Under the pieces are notes generated by a model. It did no database searches and had not been told where the DNA came from. It worked only from the letters and a program-made list of their open reading frames with translations. 64,000 bases of DNA from Dolomedes plantarius (Eukaryota > Arthropoda > Arachnida > Araneae > Dolomedidae): positions 204,047,661 through 204,111,660 of the forward strand of contig OU015490.1 of NCBI GenBank assembly GCA_907164885.2. The letters are read 5' to 3'. Shown one piece after another: positions 10,994 to 22,700 of the stretch. The position numbers and the translations under genes were made by a program. Position 1 is the first letter of the stretch. Every line of letters begins with the position of its first letter.

Positions 10994-13900
10994 ATGGCCT
11001 CAGAAGAATACAGAATGCCGAAATTAAATGGCGATAATTACCACACGTGGTGTATTCGTTCCCGAGCCATCTTAGTGCAGAAGCGATGCTGGGAAGCCGT
11101 AGAACCAGGATATGGAAATGCTATGAGTGAAGCAGAACGAAAGAAAAATGACGAAGCCCTTTCTCTCTTACTCCTTATTGTTGAAGACACCTTCTTGGAT
11201 GACATTGGAGATTGTGTTAGAGCCAGAGACGCCTGGAACTCCCTTAAAGAAATGCATACCAAGTTCGGTTTACTGCACGTTCTGCAACTCATGAGAGAAT
11301 TCTTCAATACTGTGATGAGCCCCAATGAATCTGTGCAAGCCTACCTAGCTAGATTAATGGGCTTACACAGGAAGCTATCCAATGGAGGTTATGCATTCAC
11401 AGACAGAGAGATTGCTTTAGTGATGCTATTAGGGCTACCCAAGGCCTATGAATCACTGATTCTAAATTTCGAAAAAGACGAAGCAAACCTGACAACCACA
11501 CTTGTGAAGTCCAGACTGCTAGTGGAAGAAAAAAGGATAGCGAGGAATGAGAGCTTACCCAAGGAGTGCCATGAAGAACAAGCCCTCCACACAAGAAGTT
11601 TGAGCTCAAACCAGAAAAGACCTGCAACAGGAAAGCCCATGAAGAAATACATGCCAAGAAAATATAATGAAGAAGCAGAAATAAACAGAAGAAAAAATAC
11701 AAAATGCTTTTGCTGTGGCAAATGGGGACACATCTCGAGAAATTGTGAAGAAGCCAAACAACAGAATCAAACCAGTGCCAAAACAGCAGTTGATCTTGAG
11801 ACAAGCATCGCACTGCTAGCAGATGAAGACGAATCAAGGAAAAGAAACCTCTGGATTCTAGACAGCGGAGCCACTGAGCATATGACGTCTGACCGAAGAA
11901 AATTTTCAAACCTTAGACAATATGCATCTGAAGTTGAAGTTGCAAACTCAGAAAGAATAAATGTCAGTGGAATAGGTAATATATCATTCCATATATATGA
12001 AGAGAATGAAGTAAGAAACATAACCATTCAAAATGTTCTATATGTCCCAAAACTGGGAGGAAACCTACTATCAATTGGAAGAATCGAAGAGAAAGGCTTG
12101 AAGGTAGAATTTGTAGACGGTAAAGCCAAGGTGATAGACAACCATGGGAAGACACTACTGTCAGCTAAGAAAAAGGGAAGACTCTACACTATTGAAGAAC
12201 ATACAGAAACTGCTTGTGTGACAAGAACTGAAAGTATTGAACTGGTGCACCGCAGACTCGGTCACCCACATTACAATACAATTAAAACTGTAAACTCCAT
12301 TAACGAAGATGAAGAATCGCTAGTGTTAGCAAATGCACCATGTTCCATCTGCATCCAGGGAAAAATGAAACGGAAAAAATTTCCAAAGTCTGCCAACACA
12401 CGAGCTAAGGATCCCCTTGAAATAATACATTCTGATGTTGTTGGTAAAATTTCCCCCTCATCCTTTGGAGGATCAAGCTATTTTGTTACATTTACTGATG
12501 ATTTCTCGAACTTTACTACCTTGTACACCATGAAGGCTAAAAGTGAATTGTTGGAAAAATTTGATGAGTACCGCCGCATGGTTGAAACCCTTCACAACAA
12601 GAAGATAAAAATCCTAAGAAGTGACAATGGCAGAGAATACAGAAATGAAAAATTTGACAAGTATCTTACTGTGCATGGAATTCAAAGGCAGCTTAGTGTA
12701 CCTGAAACACCACAACAAAATGGCAAATCAGAAAGGATGAACCAAACATTGATAAACACAACAAGATGCCTTCTCATTGAATCAGGAGCAGATCACAGAT
12801 TTTGGGCCGAAGCAATAGCCACTGCGGCTTATGTACATAATAAGCGACCATCTTGTGCAATTAATGGCAACATCCCGGAGGAAATGTGGTCAAGTTCTGA
12901 AAGCAAAATAGATCATCTCAGAGTATTTGGATGTAGAGCTTGGAGCCATGTGCGCTCATATTCAAGGAAAAGTAAACTTGATCCTAAGGCCACAGAATGC
13001 ATTTTTGTGGGTTATCCCAATGGAGTCAAGGGCTACAAATTATATGACCTGAAGAAAAAACAGTTCTTTATAAGCAGAGATGTAATTTTTGAAGAAAATA
13101 TTTTCCCCCTGAAGTCTGACAATTGTTATAATACTACAGGAGAAGTTACACTCAGTATTGAAAATTTGGAAGATGACTACCTGTACACATCTGAAGTAGA
13201 AGTTGGAGATTCAATCCTAGAACAGTCGAATCTCGACACAGATGACCCAAATCTATTTCCTGCTCCATTTCAAGAGCTACATGACCTAAGTCCTGATGAT
13301 TACTCTAACCAACAGTCCGAAAACAACCCTAAATCAGCTGGAGAGATAATAGAAGTACCCGAAAACCATGACACTGAAGTGAAGACAAATAATATTACCT
13401 GTAGAAACAAGAGGGATAAAGGAGCAAGACCTGTCAGTACACCCAAACACCTTGAAGATTACTACCTCTATAATGCTCAAGAGATACACCAATATGATGA
13501 GAGAGATCCAGTGACAGTGCAAGATGCCCTGAAATCTCATGAAGCAGACATGTGGCAAAAGGCCATGAACGAAGAAATTGCAAACCTCACTCAAGCCCAA
13601 ACCTGGGAACTTACTACCAAACCACCTGGTGTGAAGATAATACCTTCCAGATGGCTGTTCCGTAAGAAGAAGGATGAAACTGGAAAACGAGCAAAATTTA
13701 AGGCCAGGTTAGTAGCAAAGGGCTACCTCCAAGTATCTGGTGTGGACTTTCATGACACCTTTTCTCCTGTTATCAAGCTTAAATCCATTCGACTATTAAT
13801 TGCCATAGCTGCTGAAAAAGATTTTGAAATCCATCAAATGGATGTGACAGCTGCATACCTCAATGGAGTCTTAGAAGAAGACTTGTACATGGCTCAACCA

Positions 13901-14317
13901 GAAGGTTGCATTGAAGAGGGAAATGAGCACCTTGTCTGCCACCTAAAGAAGAGCATATATGGCCTTCGACAATCAGGACGTGTGTGGAACACTTGTTTAA
14001 ATGACTTCCTAATTGATTATGGATTAGTGAGGGCAAATGCAGACCCATGCATTTATTTTTGTCACCAGAGAAACATCATAGTTGGAGTCTATGTTGATGA
14101 CCTTTTGATCATTGGTGACATACAAGAAATAAACAAGTTCAAAGAAAAGATCAAGGAAAAATTCACTGCAAAGGATTTAGGCCCAGCAAGCCAAATTTTA
14201 TCCATGCAAATATGCAAGGGAAAAGATGGATCATACACTTTCGATCAAACTGCCTATGTGTCAGAAATACTAGAAACCTTCAAGATGACTGAAGCAAGAC
14301 CTGCAGCTACACCTTAG
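10994..14317 (+). CDS. Copia Gag-Pol, gag to RT (1107 codons, truncated by frameshift)
   Basis: Residues 1-180 are a copia gag region. A zinc knuckle CFCCGKWGHISRNC starts at residue 238. The protease site WILDSGATEHM is at 287, with the catalytic Asp at 290. The integrase has an HHCC finger (HRRLGHPHYNT...CSICIQGK, about 415-460) and a D481-D544-E580 triad with DX35E spacing. The RT begins about 865 and has YVDD at 1033-1036. The open frame ends at 14317 because one T appears to be missing near 14312; the next domain continues in another frame. The ATG at 10994 follows a 198-nt leader and is preceded by an A-rich stretch, a good context. This is the normal single-ORF copia layout. Confidence 0.95.
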   Translation: MASEEYRMPKLNGDNYHTWCIRSRAILVQKRCWEAVEPGYGNAMSEAERKKNDEALSLLLLIVEDTFLDDIGDCVRARDAWNSLKEMHTKFGLLHVLQLMREFFNTVMSPNESVQAYLARLMGLHRKLSNGGYAFTDREIALVMLLGLPKAYESLILNFEKDEANLTTTLVKSRLLVEEKRIARNESLPKECHEEQALHTRSLSSNQKRPATGKPMKKYMPRKYNEEAEINRRKNTKCFCCGKWGHISRNCEEAKQQNQTSAKTAVDLETSIALLADEDESRKRNLWILDSGATEHMTSDRRKFSNLRQYASEVEVANSERINVSGIGNISFHIYEENEVRNITIQNVLYVPKLGGNLLSIGRIEEKGLKVEFVDGKAKVIDNHGKTLLSAKKKGRLYTIEEHTETACVTRTESIELVHRRLGHPHYNTIKTVNSINEDEESLVLANAPCSICIQGKMKRKKFPKSANTRAKDPLEIIHSDVVGKISPSSFGGSSYFVTFTDDFSNFTTLYTMKAKSELLEKFDEYRRMVETLHNKKIKILRSDNGREYRNEKFDKYLTVHGIQRQLSVPETPQQNGKSERMNQTLINTTRCLLIESGADHRFWAEAIATAAYVHNKRPSCAINGNIPEEMWSSSESKIDHLRVFGCRAWSHVRSYSRKSKLDPKATECIFVGYPNGVKGYKLYDLKKKQFFISRDVIFEENIFPLKSDNCYNTTGEVTLSIENLEDDYLYTSEVEVGDSILEQSNLDTDDPNLFPAPFQELHDLSPDDYSNQQSENNPKSAGEIIEVPENHDTEVKTNNITCRNKRDKGARPVSTPKHLEDYYLYNAQEIHQYDERDPVTVQDALKSHEADMWQKAMNEEIANLTQAQTWELTTKPPGVKIIPSRWLFRKKKDETGKRAKFKARLVAKGYLQVSGVDFHDTFSPVIKLKSIRLLIAIAAEKDFEIHQMDVTAAYLNGVLEEDLYMAQPEGCIEEGNEHLVCHLKKSIYGLRQSGRVWNTCLNDFLIDYGLVRANADPCIYFCHQRNIIVGVYVDDLLIIGDIQEINKFKEKIKEKFTAKDLGPASQILSMQICKGKDGSYTFDQTAYVSEILETFKMTEARPAATP

Positions 14318-15039
14318 ACCCCAGCATAAAATACAACAAAGCAGACAAACAAAGGGAAGAAATCAAGGAAATCCCATATAGGCAAGCTATTGGGAGCCTG
14401 CTATATCTCACCTGTGGTACTCGCCCAGATATGGCTTACTCATCCACCTATATGAGCCAGTTCAATGAGAAGCACACTGAAGAACACTGGCGGGGTGTGA
14501 AGCATGTCCTGAGGTACCTAAAGGGAACTCGACACAGAAAGTTGAAATTTAGGAAGACAGGTGAACCGCTGCTAATCTATTCTGATGCTGACTGGGGAGG
14601 TGACAGAACTGACCGAAAATCTTATAGTGGATATATAATTCTGCTCGCAGGAGCTCCAATCTCATGATCTAGTAAGAAGCAATCCACAACAGCCTTGTCG
14701 TCGACAGAGGCAGAATATATTGCAATGTGTCACACCGCCAAAGAAATCTTGTGGATCAACAATCTATTGAAGGAAATATGTAGTGGGTTGGTGTCCTCGC
14801 CTCAAAAAGTGTTAGTTGACAATCAAGGAGCCATATTCATAGCCAAAAACCATGTGACTTCAGAGAGAAGCAAGCACATAGACATAAAATACTTCTTTTT
14901 AAGAGATTTGGTGAGAGAGAGAGTCATTACTTTTGAGTACATACCATCAGGTGAGAACCTTGCAGACCTTCTCACAAAACAAGTGTCGAAGAAAGCCCTA
15001 CAAGCTTCTGGATATGCAGCAACATACCCTGGTGAATAA
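14318..15039 (+). pseudogene. Copia RT end and RNase H, interrupted by a stop
   Basis: Continuation of the copia polyprotein in a shifted frame: QAIGSLLYLTCGTRPDMAY, then the RNase H signatures IYSDADWGGD (first Asp), SSTEAEYIAM (Glu), VDNQGAIFIAKN (Asp) and RSKHIDIKYFFLRD. A TGA at about 14665 sits where relatives have Trp. After the stop the frame runs to 15039. All RNase H catalytic residues are present, so only the two lesions separate this from a working domain. Confidence 0.9.
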
Positions 15040-15395
15040 GCACTAAAAGTGAGTGACAACCTTGTGTAAGAACTTTCTCCTATGTTGAAGTAGAGACAGT
15101 TGTATTGAAATACTAGTGAAAACTTTGATTATTGTTGATAAGAGACTCATTTTAGAAGCTTTGATCAAACTCACTTCATGCACAGAACCATTTTAGTATT
15201 TAGAAGTTAGTTTTATTTACAGTGTGTCAGTACTAAAACAGTATTAATGTTTATTACACTGCATGAATGTTTAATAGTATTATGTTTTTTTGTTTTTTTT
15301 GACTGTAGAAGCATTCTGTCATGTATTATCAGGTCTTCATATATGATCTTTATATTGTTAAATTGAAGTCTGTAGACATTTAAGATAGTGTAATT

Positions 15396-15407
15396 AGCAA
15401 GGGGGCG
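15396..15407 (+). promoter_or_regulatory. Polypurine tract of the copia element
   Basis: AGCAAGGGGGCG lies directly before the 3' LTR, the expected place for the plus-strand primer. It is purine-rich but contains two C residues. Confidence 0.7.
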
Positions 15408-15686
15408 TGTTAAAATAATGCAAATTCCAATATTTAAATGTTTTAATATGTATAACTTAACTGTTCTCATTATAATTGTATTAATCTTGTAGAGTGGCAA
15501 CCTTCTTTCAAACAGAACTTGTGTAGTAAGTTTTGGCAACAAGTCGTCTTTATTATTGTGTCGCTCGCTTCGCTAGCGTGTGTAATCGGATTGCCATGAT
15601 GGTGTGATTTTTGCTATGTGTAAATACATTATTTAATCTGGAACGTAGTTTGGTTATTTCTTCATGTTAATTACTATTTAATAACA
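15408..15686 (+). repeat. Copia 3' LTR
   Basis: 279 bp, same length as the 5' LTR and identical but for two bases. It is followed by ATAAA, matching the bases before the 5' LTR. It should supply the polyadenylation signal. Confidence 0.95.
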
Positions 15687-15691
15687 ATAAA

Positions 15692-16530
15692 CATAATTAG
15701 GATATTATGTTTTAGATTCAATGACAAATCGCTATGACATGTGTTCAGTGCTGTGACCAAGTTGTTTTGATTTAAAAAAGTTTTTATAACAAAGCATGTG
15801 CAAAAAGATGATGCTTTTTGGAAGAACACTCATATTGTTCTGAAAGAGAAGTAATTCGTTAATTTAATACCATTCATCAAATTGTTATATACTGTATAAT
15901 TTATTGCAGTTGTTTGTATACATTATTATTGGTACCTTGTTTATTGTTAAAATGTTTTAAATTGAGAAATCTGATTTATGTTTCAATATTTCATTGGTAT
16001 TTATTTTTGTAAAAATGGGGCTTTGCATGCCTTCATTTAGTTTTTCGGAGGAAAATAGGCTGAAAGTGGATATCCTTCTCTACTTGTATTAAAGGGGATA
16101 ACATGTCTTGTGCTGTAATCCTCACATGGTGTATAAATAAAAAAATCTGAATATAAGTATAGTTAGTTTTTATTATAAATTAATTTTTCATCACATAAAA
16201 TAAATTATACTCACTAAATTATTCATACTTTCTCTTAAAACATTTTAGCACTGCAGATCTAAGATCATCTTCCTATCATAAGTCAGAATTGAATTGATAT
16301 GTGATATTTAGTTGCATTTAAATACTGAAAAATGTACTGCCATTATTTGTATCTAGATTTAAGATTTATGATTTACAACTGAATGGTAACTTTCAAAGAT
16401 TTGCATTTCTCTAAATTTGACTTTTCAGTTAAAAGAAATATTAATTTTCTACATTTATAATATGATTTGGTCAAAGTTATATGAATTTGAATTTTTATTT
16501 TATTTAATTGCATTGTTTATCGGTAAAAGT
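15692..16530. repeat. Right half of the block duplicated at 26.25-27.5 kb
   Basis: Continues the duplication interrupted by copia. It aligns to 26257-27000 and then, after a segment of about 430 bp present only in the other copy, to about 27423-27510. Shared landmarks are ATGACATGTGTTCAGTGCTG, TTTTGGAAGAACACTCAT and AGCACTGCAGATCTAAGA. An AATAAA occurs at about 16657. No coding frame. It could be the 3' untranslated part of a gene or the inside of a nonautonomous transposon. Confidence 0.85.
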
Positions 16531-18329
16531 ATTGCCTATGTTTTGACAACTTATCAAGCAGCTGAATTATAAACATAGATGAATTATAAATGTTATATTA
16601 ATGTACTAATTCTGTTTACAATAAGAATGTGTCTTATGTAATTATTAAGAGCATCTAATAAAAGAAATTGTTCATTAAAGTATAGTTATTTTTAGATTTT
16701 TCTTTATAATATCCAAAATTGCTTAGATACCTAAAAAGAAACGTGTTCTTGTTTATGTCCTTGGGACTTTAGTAAAAGGTCCCAAGCCCCGAGTACATGT
16801 AAAGAGAGCGAAGACAATATACAGAAGGAAATACACAGACACAGAGATTTTTAATTTTTTTTTCACTGATGATGACTCTGGTGGCGGATACTGTTGTTAA
16901 GAATCCTTGCACTAATAAAAAATTAAAAATAAATAATTACAATTTTAGTTCCCATATCAGTATAACAAGATAATTAAAGCTTTAAAATAATCTTGGAATA
17001 CATAACAAAACATTTAATGGATTAAATAACTATATAATAAAAGTACTAACTCAGATAAGTGAAAATTTCAAATGACAGTAAAATGTAAAATACTCAAGGA
17101 CTGAAAAGTAATGCAAACAGAATGCATTTTTGCAAACATTAAAGCACCCATACTTGACAAACCATTCAGTCCTGTTTGTTGTCATTCAGTCATGTTGTTG
17201 TTCAGAAATTTGTTTCGCCCCCCCCCCCGCTAAAAAAAATCAGTATAATGCAAATAATGATTCATTTAAGTAAACATAAAATACATTTTGGATAAATGTA
17301 TATTTCTTGATTAAACATAAATTAAAGCACAAATACAGTATAAAAAATACGTGTTGGCAATAGAATTTAAAAAAAGTACCTATTTGCATTATATCGCCTC
17401 AATTTTAGACTCTTAAGAACCCCTGATATTTCTCAATTACACTAAATACTGCAGGCAAAATGAATAAAAGAACAAAAATAAATTGGAATATACAACCAGA
17501 TTAAATTGAAATACATCCATGCTGCTTGCTCCCTACTATGAATTGCAAAATTCAAAATTAAAAAACTGTTGCCACAACATAATATTACTGCACTAAAGAA
17601 CGTAAAAAAAACATTCACCGCGCCTATATATGACGCAAAACACGAGAGAAAACGAAATCTGGCAACAACAAAATTCTAAAAGTAACAAAAACACAAATTG
17701 GCAACACCAAAGTAAAAACCAGCAACCCTACAACCAAAACATAGGGCGCCAGATTTGGCGAGAAATCGTCTGGTCCGTTGCGTATACTGCATCTATACCA
17801 ACAACTTTAGCATTCATCTGAAATGTACATCTTTTCATAATCGTTGTTTCATAAACATTGGATCTAAGTAAAACGATTAAGAAAAACTTATATGTATAAT
17901 CCTCGTTTTGTGAATTAAGTTGCTTCATTTTACAACTAAATGTAATCTAAATTTTAAAGTTGATATTATACAAATATTGTTGTGCTCAAGGGGTAAGGTA
18001 AAGAACGAGTTTATGTAAGCCTCAGGTTATGCCCCATTATAATCATCTAAATAATTAAATGTCTATGAAAAATGAAAATATATATATAGATAGATATATA
18101 AAATATTGAGGTGTTGGACGATTAAAATTCCGTAAGGTGGCTGAGTATGTATTTGGCTGGTGGTTTGTAATTAAATAAGAGAATTTAGTTAGTGAATTTA
18201 CCCCTTTGTTTGTCCTTAAAATCTTGTATTCCCTAAAAATGCCTTCTTTCTTTTCTTATCTCTATGTCTGGGTAACTCTATACTCCCTTTCTTGCCATTT
18301 CTTTAAGTTGAGCACAGAACAGCGTTTCC
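16531..18329. other. AT-rich noncoding DNA
   Basis: Mostly AT-rich. A C11 tract lies at 17218-17228. Around 16730-16900 there is a more balanced stretch with GGACTTT and AAAGGTCCC arms (about 16763-16786) that could form a hairpin. A 63-codon frame at 17630 is Asn/Gln-rich and looks like chance. No gene supported. Confidence 0.4.
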
Positions 18330-18860
18330 CATGGATGCGAAGTGAGTTTGCAGCCGATCGGAATTTTAACGAGCTTCCCAGCTGCGAAGATGTCCGCGGA
18401 GGGGTACACGACGCCGTTCAGCGCACGGCTCGGACCTGACCACGCAAAATGTTCTCTTCGTGCACACCAAGGGGCCCAGCGTTAAACCATGGGCAAATAG
18501 AAATACTTCAACTGTCACCCTATAGAAAAGTGAAAGGGATCATGTAGTGGGCTGTTTTTGAGAGCGTCGGGTCAAGGCGCCGCTAAGGACTCTTTTCTGT
18601 CTCTCTCATGCAGGCGCCAACCAGAGGAGAGAACTTTTCCTCGTGAGGGAGTTTCAAAAGACAGGGGAATTCGATTTGAAGACTTCGACAGGCTGACCTC
18701 TCTCCGCAGTTCGCCTTGCTGAGGCCCCGAAGGAAGTTTCGTGAGAAGGCGTTCCCGAGGAGCCGTAACCCACTGGGGCTTCTATGTCTTGAGTCATAGT
18801 CAACTTGTGCCGGGCATGCCCAGCTATCTTTTCTTTTCCTACTCCCTTTATTTCCATTTT
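18330..18860. other. GC-richer block of unknown nature
   Basis: About 500 bp clearly richer in G and C than the kilobases on both sides, with CpG-containing words (GATGCGAAG, GATGTCCGCGG, AGCGTCGGG, GCGCCGCT). Both strands have only short frames, none resembling a known protein. No flanking duplication or inverted repeat was found. It might be a CpG-rich regulatory region, an old noncoding exon, or a mobile-element scrap. Confidence 0.35.
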
Positions 18861-19686
18861 CACTCTCTTTCTTTTTCAGACCTCCGTAGGTTCGTGATTT
18901 TTTTTATTCTAGTTTAATAATTTTAAATTGAGCTCACTTAATTTTAACGCTGACGATAAAAAAGATTATTTTCTGAAATGTGTAGGAGTTAATTCGCCAG
19001 CCACCTGAAAGGTATTACTGTGATGAAATTTATTTAATTAATGAAATGTATGACTGTATTGATTACCTGTATAAAAGATATTTTTGGCTATGTTAATTAA
19101 TTCCCCGGCATGGGAAATTGTGGCTGTCAAAGCAGATAAGATAGAAGGATATGTAAAACTGAAAAGATGTTTGTTTTATGATAATTTAAAATAAATTATG
19201 TGTTTTGCCTCTAAACTAGTGTGTAGCGAATGTTTGAGTTCTTTTATTGGTGGGCCAACAAGTCGCGCTTGATTCTAAGCAAAATTAAAGGGGAAGTTAA
19301 TTATGTGAAAAGAATTTAATTATGGGTGTCATTCAACAATACGATCACGCTGCTTTGTGGAAATTAGTCTATGTGAAAAGAAATTAATCTTTTAAAACAT
19401 AACAATATAATGGCATTTTTTTGTACAGCAAACTTATTTTATTCAATAAAGTATGTACATTTTACTAGTAATTTAAAGAGTATAACAAAATATACGTTTG
19501 ATGTCAAAGCTATTGTAAGACAGGCAAAATGAGTAAGGGTAGTTACGTTTCAATTCTACCATAGGTAGGTATATGTATTAGTATTCAGCTTAAAAATTCT
19601 TTATCAATTTCTGTCTGGAATAAATTGGTACAGTTACATATCTCGATTTACAATATTTCACACGGCTTTAAAGAAAATACCTTATA
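18861..19686. other. AT-rich spacer
   Basis: No coding or repeat feature is recognised between the GC-richer block and the TTTA target site of the gypsy element. Confidence 0.4.
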
Positions 19687-19690
19687 TTTA

Positions 19691-19911
19691 TGTGGGGAGG
19701 CAACGACCACAGCAACATTGGATATAAACATCCTTTATTAGTTAAATATTAGAAAAATGAAAATACACAGCGCGAGAGGGACGTCTTCCCATCTCGGAGT
19801 ACAGCGATCGTCTAATGGCGGGAATACATCACGCTGGCGCACGCAATGACGTCACACAGACAGTAGCGCCGCGTAACGATTGGAGATGGAGATGGGATTG
19901 AATTTCCCATA
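19691..19911 (-). repeat. Gypsy element 1, 3' LTR (complete)
   Basis: 221 bp beginning TGTGGGGAGGC on the plus strand and ending TTCCCATA. It matches the split LTR at 25174-28697 with scattered differences, for example GACCACAGC against GACCTAAGC. Confidence 0.9.
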
Positions 19912-20289
19912 TTCGGCCATCATGACCGGACAGGCGACCTCGCCTTAAGGTACACAGCAAAAATTTTCAAAAATATTAGAACACAGTTAAATACAAGTAT
20001 AAAATAACAGTAAAAATGCAAAATATAAAGTGGAACAAATAAAAATTGTGATACAATACCATAGCTGGCTGGAAATAAACTAGCAAAAAAAAAAGAGACA
20101 CAGCAAATACGAAATAACTAGAAGAAAAAACAATATTAGTGAAGACAAGAAAAAAAAGTGGAAAATTGTGTAGAAGAGGAAAAAAAATAATAATAAAGTT
20201 ATTGAGAGTCAATGGTCAATAGTTTGTTGTAAAAAAAAAGTAAGTTCAGTTGAATAAAAATATCAAGTTATATGCTCAATGTTGTTGGA

Positions 20290-21327
20290 CTAAGGTTTCA
20301 GATATTCTGCACAAGTTGATGTTTTCACTGGTCCGTCGAAGAATGCACACTTTTCAACATCATAAGTGTTGTTTGGTTTTACTTTTGTAATTTTATATGG
20401 TCCAAGAAATTTTTGTTTGAGTTTAAGACCAGGACCAAACTGGGTACGCTGGATTTCTACAAGGTCATCGAGTTGGAATGGGTGAGCTTGTTTGCGTCTC
20501 AGATTGTAGTACGACGATTTTCGTCTTCAGCCTTGCATATTTGCAGTTTAGCGTCTTTACGGAGATCATCACGTTTTTGGAGAAATGTAGATTTGATTTT
20601 CTCGTTGGTCATATCAACAATTTTGATGTCATGGGGAGAATGCATTTTAGTCCCAAAATATTTCGAATGGAGTGGAATTGATGCTACGTTGAACGGTGGA
20701 GTTGATGATTTGTTGAACGGCTGGAAAATAAGAATACCATTTTTCCGGGTTGTCTATAGAGAGTTTAGAAAGTACGACGATGATGACGGAGTTGAGACGT
20801 TCAACTTGACCGTTAGATCTGGGAAGTCCAGTAGTAACATCAATGTGACGTATAGTCTGTTTTTCACAATACTCTTGAAATGCATTAGACATAAACGTGG
20901 TACCTCTGTCTGAAATTATCCGGGACGGATTACCGAAGACGGCTCTTTGGAATTCCAACCTATTGATTACTTCAACGGCGTCTGTAGACCGGGTTGGGTA
21001 TAACCACACAAATTTAGTAAAGGAGTCAATAACTGCTAAAATGTGCTTGTAACGCTTAGATGTACTGGCAAGTGGGCCTAGATGGTCGATATGGTACTTG
21101 TGCAGGGGTGTGTCGTCTTTTTCGATGGGATGCAGCATTCCATCTTGCTTTCCACGTTTTCTATTATTGAGGATGTATGCGACACAGTTATTGATGCATC
21201 GCTGTATTTTCTCTTTCAAGTTTGGAATAAAAAATTCTTTTTGTAACAGTTCTTGAGTACGTAATACGGCGAAGTGGCCTCGTTCGTGAGCTGCCTGAAT
21301 TATGTTCGCCTGCATACCCTCGGGCAC
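20290..21327 (-). pseudogene. Gypsy element 1 integrase
   Basis: The 226-codon frame 21327-20647 contains an HHCC-type finger (H14, H18, C44, C48) and a D81-D140-E176 triad in YHIDHLGPL, IISDRGTTF and SNGQVERLN, with the canonical 35-residue D-to-E spacing. Coding similarity continues with breaks into the C-terminal domain down to about 20290. Integrase would insert the cDNA. The core is nearly intact but is cut off from the RNase H upstream and from the C-terminal part by stops. Confidence 0.88.
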
Positions 21328-21329
21328 TA

Positions 21330-22560
21330 CAAGTAAATCAGTTCCTTGAACGTTTTTGTATAGCAGATCATTTTTAACAATATAGTCGTCATATGGTGCG
21401 GTTGAAAGAAGTTTTTTATACTAGTTTCAATATGCTCGTCTGACTGTTGTGCTTTAAGAAGTTGTTTAAGGGCACTGTCCTGAATAATCATGCAACATGG
21501 GCTTCTACTGAGGGCATCAACGTGAGCCATATTTGAACCTATACGATGTTCGATTTCGTAGTCAAAGTTTTTAAGATACAATGCCCATCGAGCTACACGT
21601 GAGTTGAGTTTTTTTTACTTAGGGTCTTCACAAGTGCATTGCAGTCTAACTATTTTAAAATGGGAACCAAGGATGTAAATACGGAATTTTTTAAGTGCTT
21701 CCACAATGGCGAGAACTTCAAGTTCATAGCTTGTATATTTGCGTTCGTTGTCCGACGTCTTCTTGGACATGTAGCAGACGGGGTGGAAACAATTATCTTC
21801 CTTGGGTTTTTGTAGCAGGACTGCCCCCAAGCGATCAATTGATGCGCCAGTGTGAATTTCAATAGGACTCTTTTGGTTAAAAATACTTAAAACGGGCTGT
21901 TGGGAAAGGAGGAGTTTTAATTTTTGAAATGCGACTTTCTTATCAGTCTGAAATTGACATGGGGTGTCCTTACGAAGCAGATCACTAAGGGGTTTTGCTA
22001 TGGTAGAATAAGAGGGAAGAAATTTATGAAAATATCCAGTAAGACCTAAACAACGTTGGACATCTTATTTTTTGGGGGGGATCAGGATAATTAAAGACGG
22101 CTTTAGTTTTGGAGGAGGATGGGATCAGTTTTCCGTGCTCCACAATGTGGCCTAGAAATTCAATTTTGTTATACAGAAATTGGCACTTATTAAAGTTTAT
22201 GTCAAGTCCATAATCACGAGCTACAATTAAAACAGTGTTCAGGCGTTCAAGAGCTTCAGACTCATTATTCGCGGGAATGATGAGATCATCCATGTATGGG
22301 AGTACAATACCTTTGGCCATAAGATCGCAAAAAACGATATTTATGTATCGCTTGAAAACAGAAGGACGAGAGCTTAATCCAAATGGCATATATCGGAATT
22401 GAAATTGGCCTGAATGCGTCACGAAATTAGTGTAACGACGACTTTTTTCATTTACCGGGACGTGAAAAAATCCATTTCTCAAATCGAGTGTACTGAATAT
22501 GTTGGCATTGATCCAAAATATTGTCGATCAAAGGTAAAGGGTAGTGATCCTTAACTAACT
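21330..22560 (-). pseudogene. Gypsy element 1 RT and RNase H
   Basis: The RT palm is in the 22482-22024 frame with NFVTHSGQFQFRYMPFGL and YMDD at residues 63-66. The fingers upstream (to about 22700) are broken by stops. RNase H pieces at 21862-21615 show VCYMSKKTSDNERKYTSYE, and 21581-21327 holds the connection with AHVDALSRSPC. Several frame changes occur between about 21600 and 22080, including a G-run at 22073-22080. Non-functional. Confidence 0.88.
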
Positions 22561-22700
22561 TACGATTTAATTGCCTATAGTCTATGAAAACTCTCCGCTG
22601 ACCGTTCTTTTTACGAACGACAACGACTTGACTAGCGTACGGGGAAGAACATGGTCCTATTCGTTCTATTTGTTAACCATTCGTCAATTTGAACATCCAC

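Larger units (their letters stand above)
10517..15686 (+). mobile_element. Copia-type LTR retrotransposon, nearly complete
   Basis: 5170 bp bounded by two 279-bp LTRs (10517-10795 and 15408-15686), both starting TGTTA and ending TAACA, and flanked by the 5-bp duplication ATAAA (10512-10516 and 15687-15691). The domain order gag, zinc knuckle, protease, integrase, RT, RNase H, with integrase before RT, makes it Ty1/copia. The two LTRs differ at only two positions I could see, so the insertion is recent. It has one frame break near 14312 and one stop near 14665, so this copy cannot encode a whole polyprotein unaided. Confidence 0.95.

Noticed and set aside
11397..11909. 170-codon minus-strand frame with hydrophobic stretches
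   Set aside because: Antisense to copia gag-protease; the sense frame is clearly the coding one.
17630..17821. Asn/Gln-rich 63-codon frame
   Set aside because: Short, biased by A-rich sequence, no upstream or downstream gene context.
20413..20913. 166-codon plus-strand frame
   Set aside because: Antisense to the integrase of gypsy element 1.
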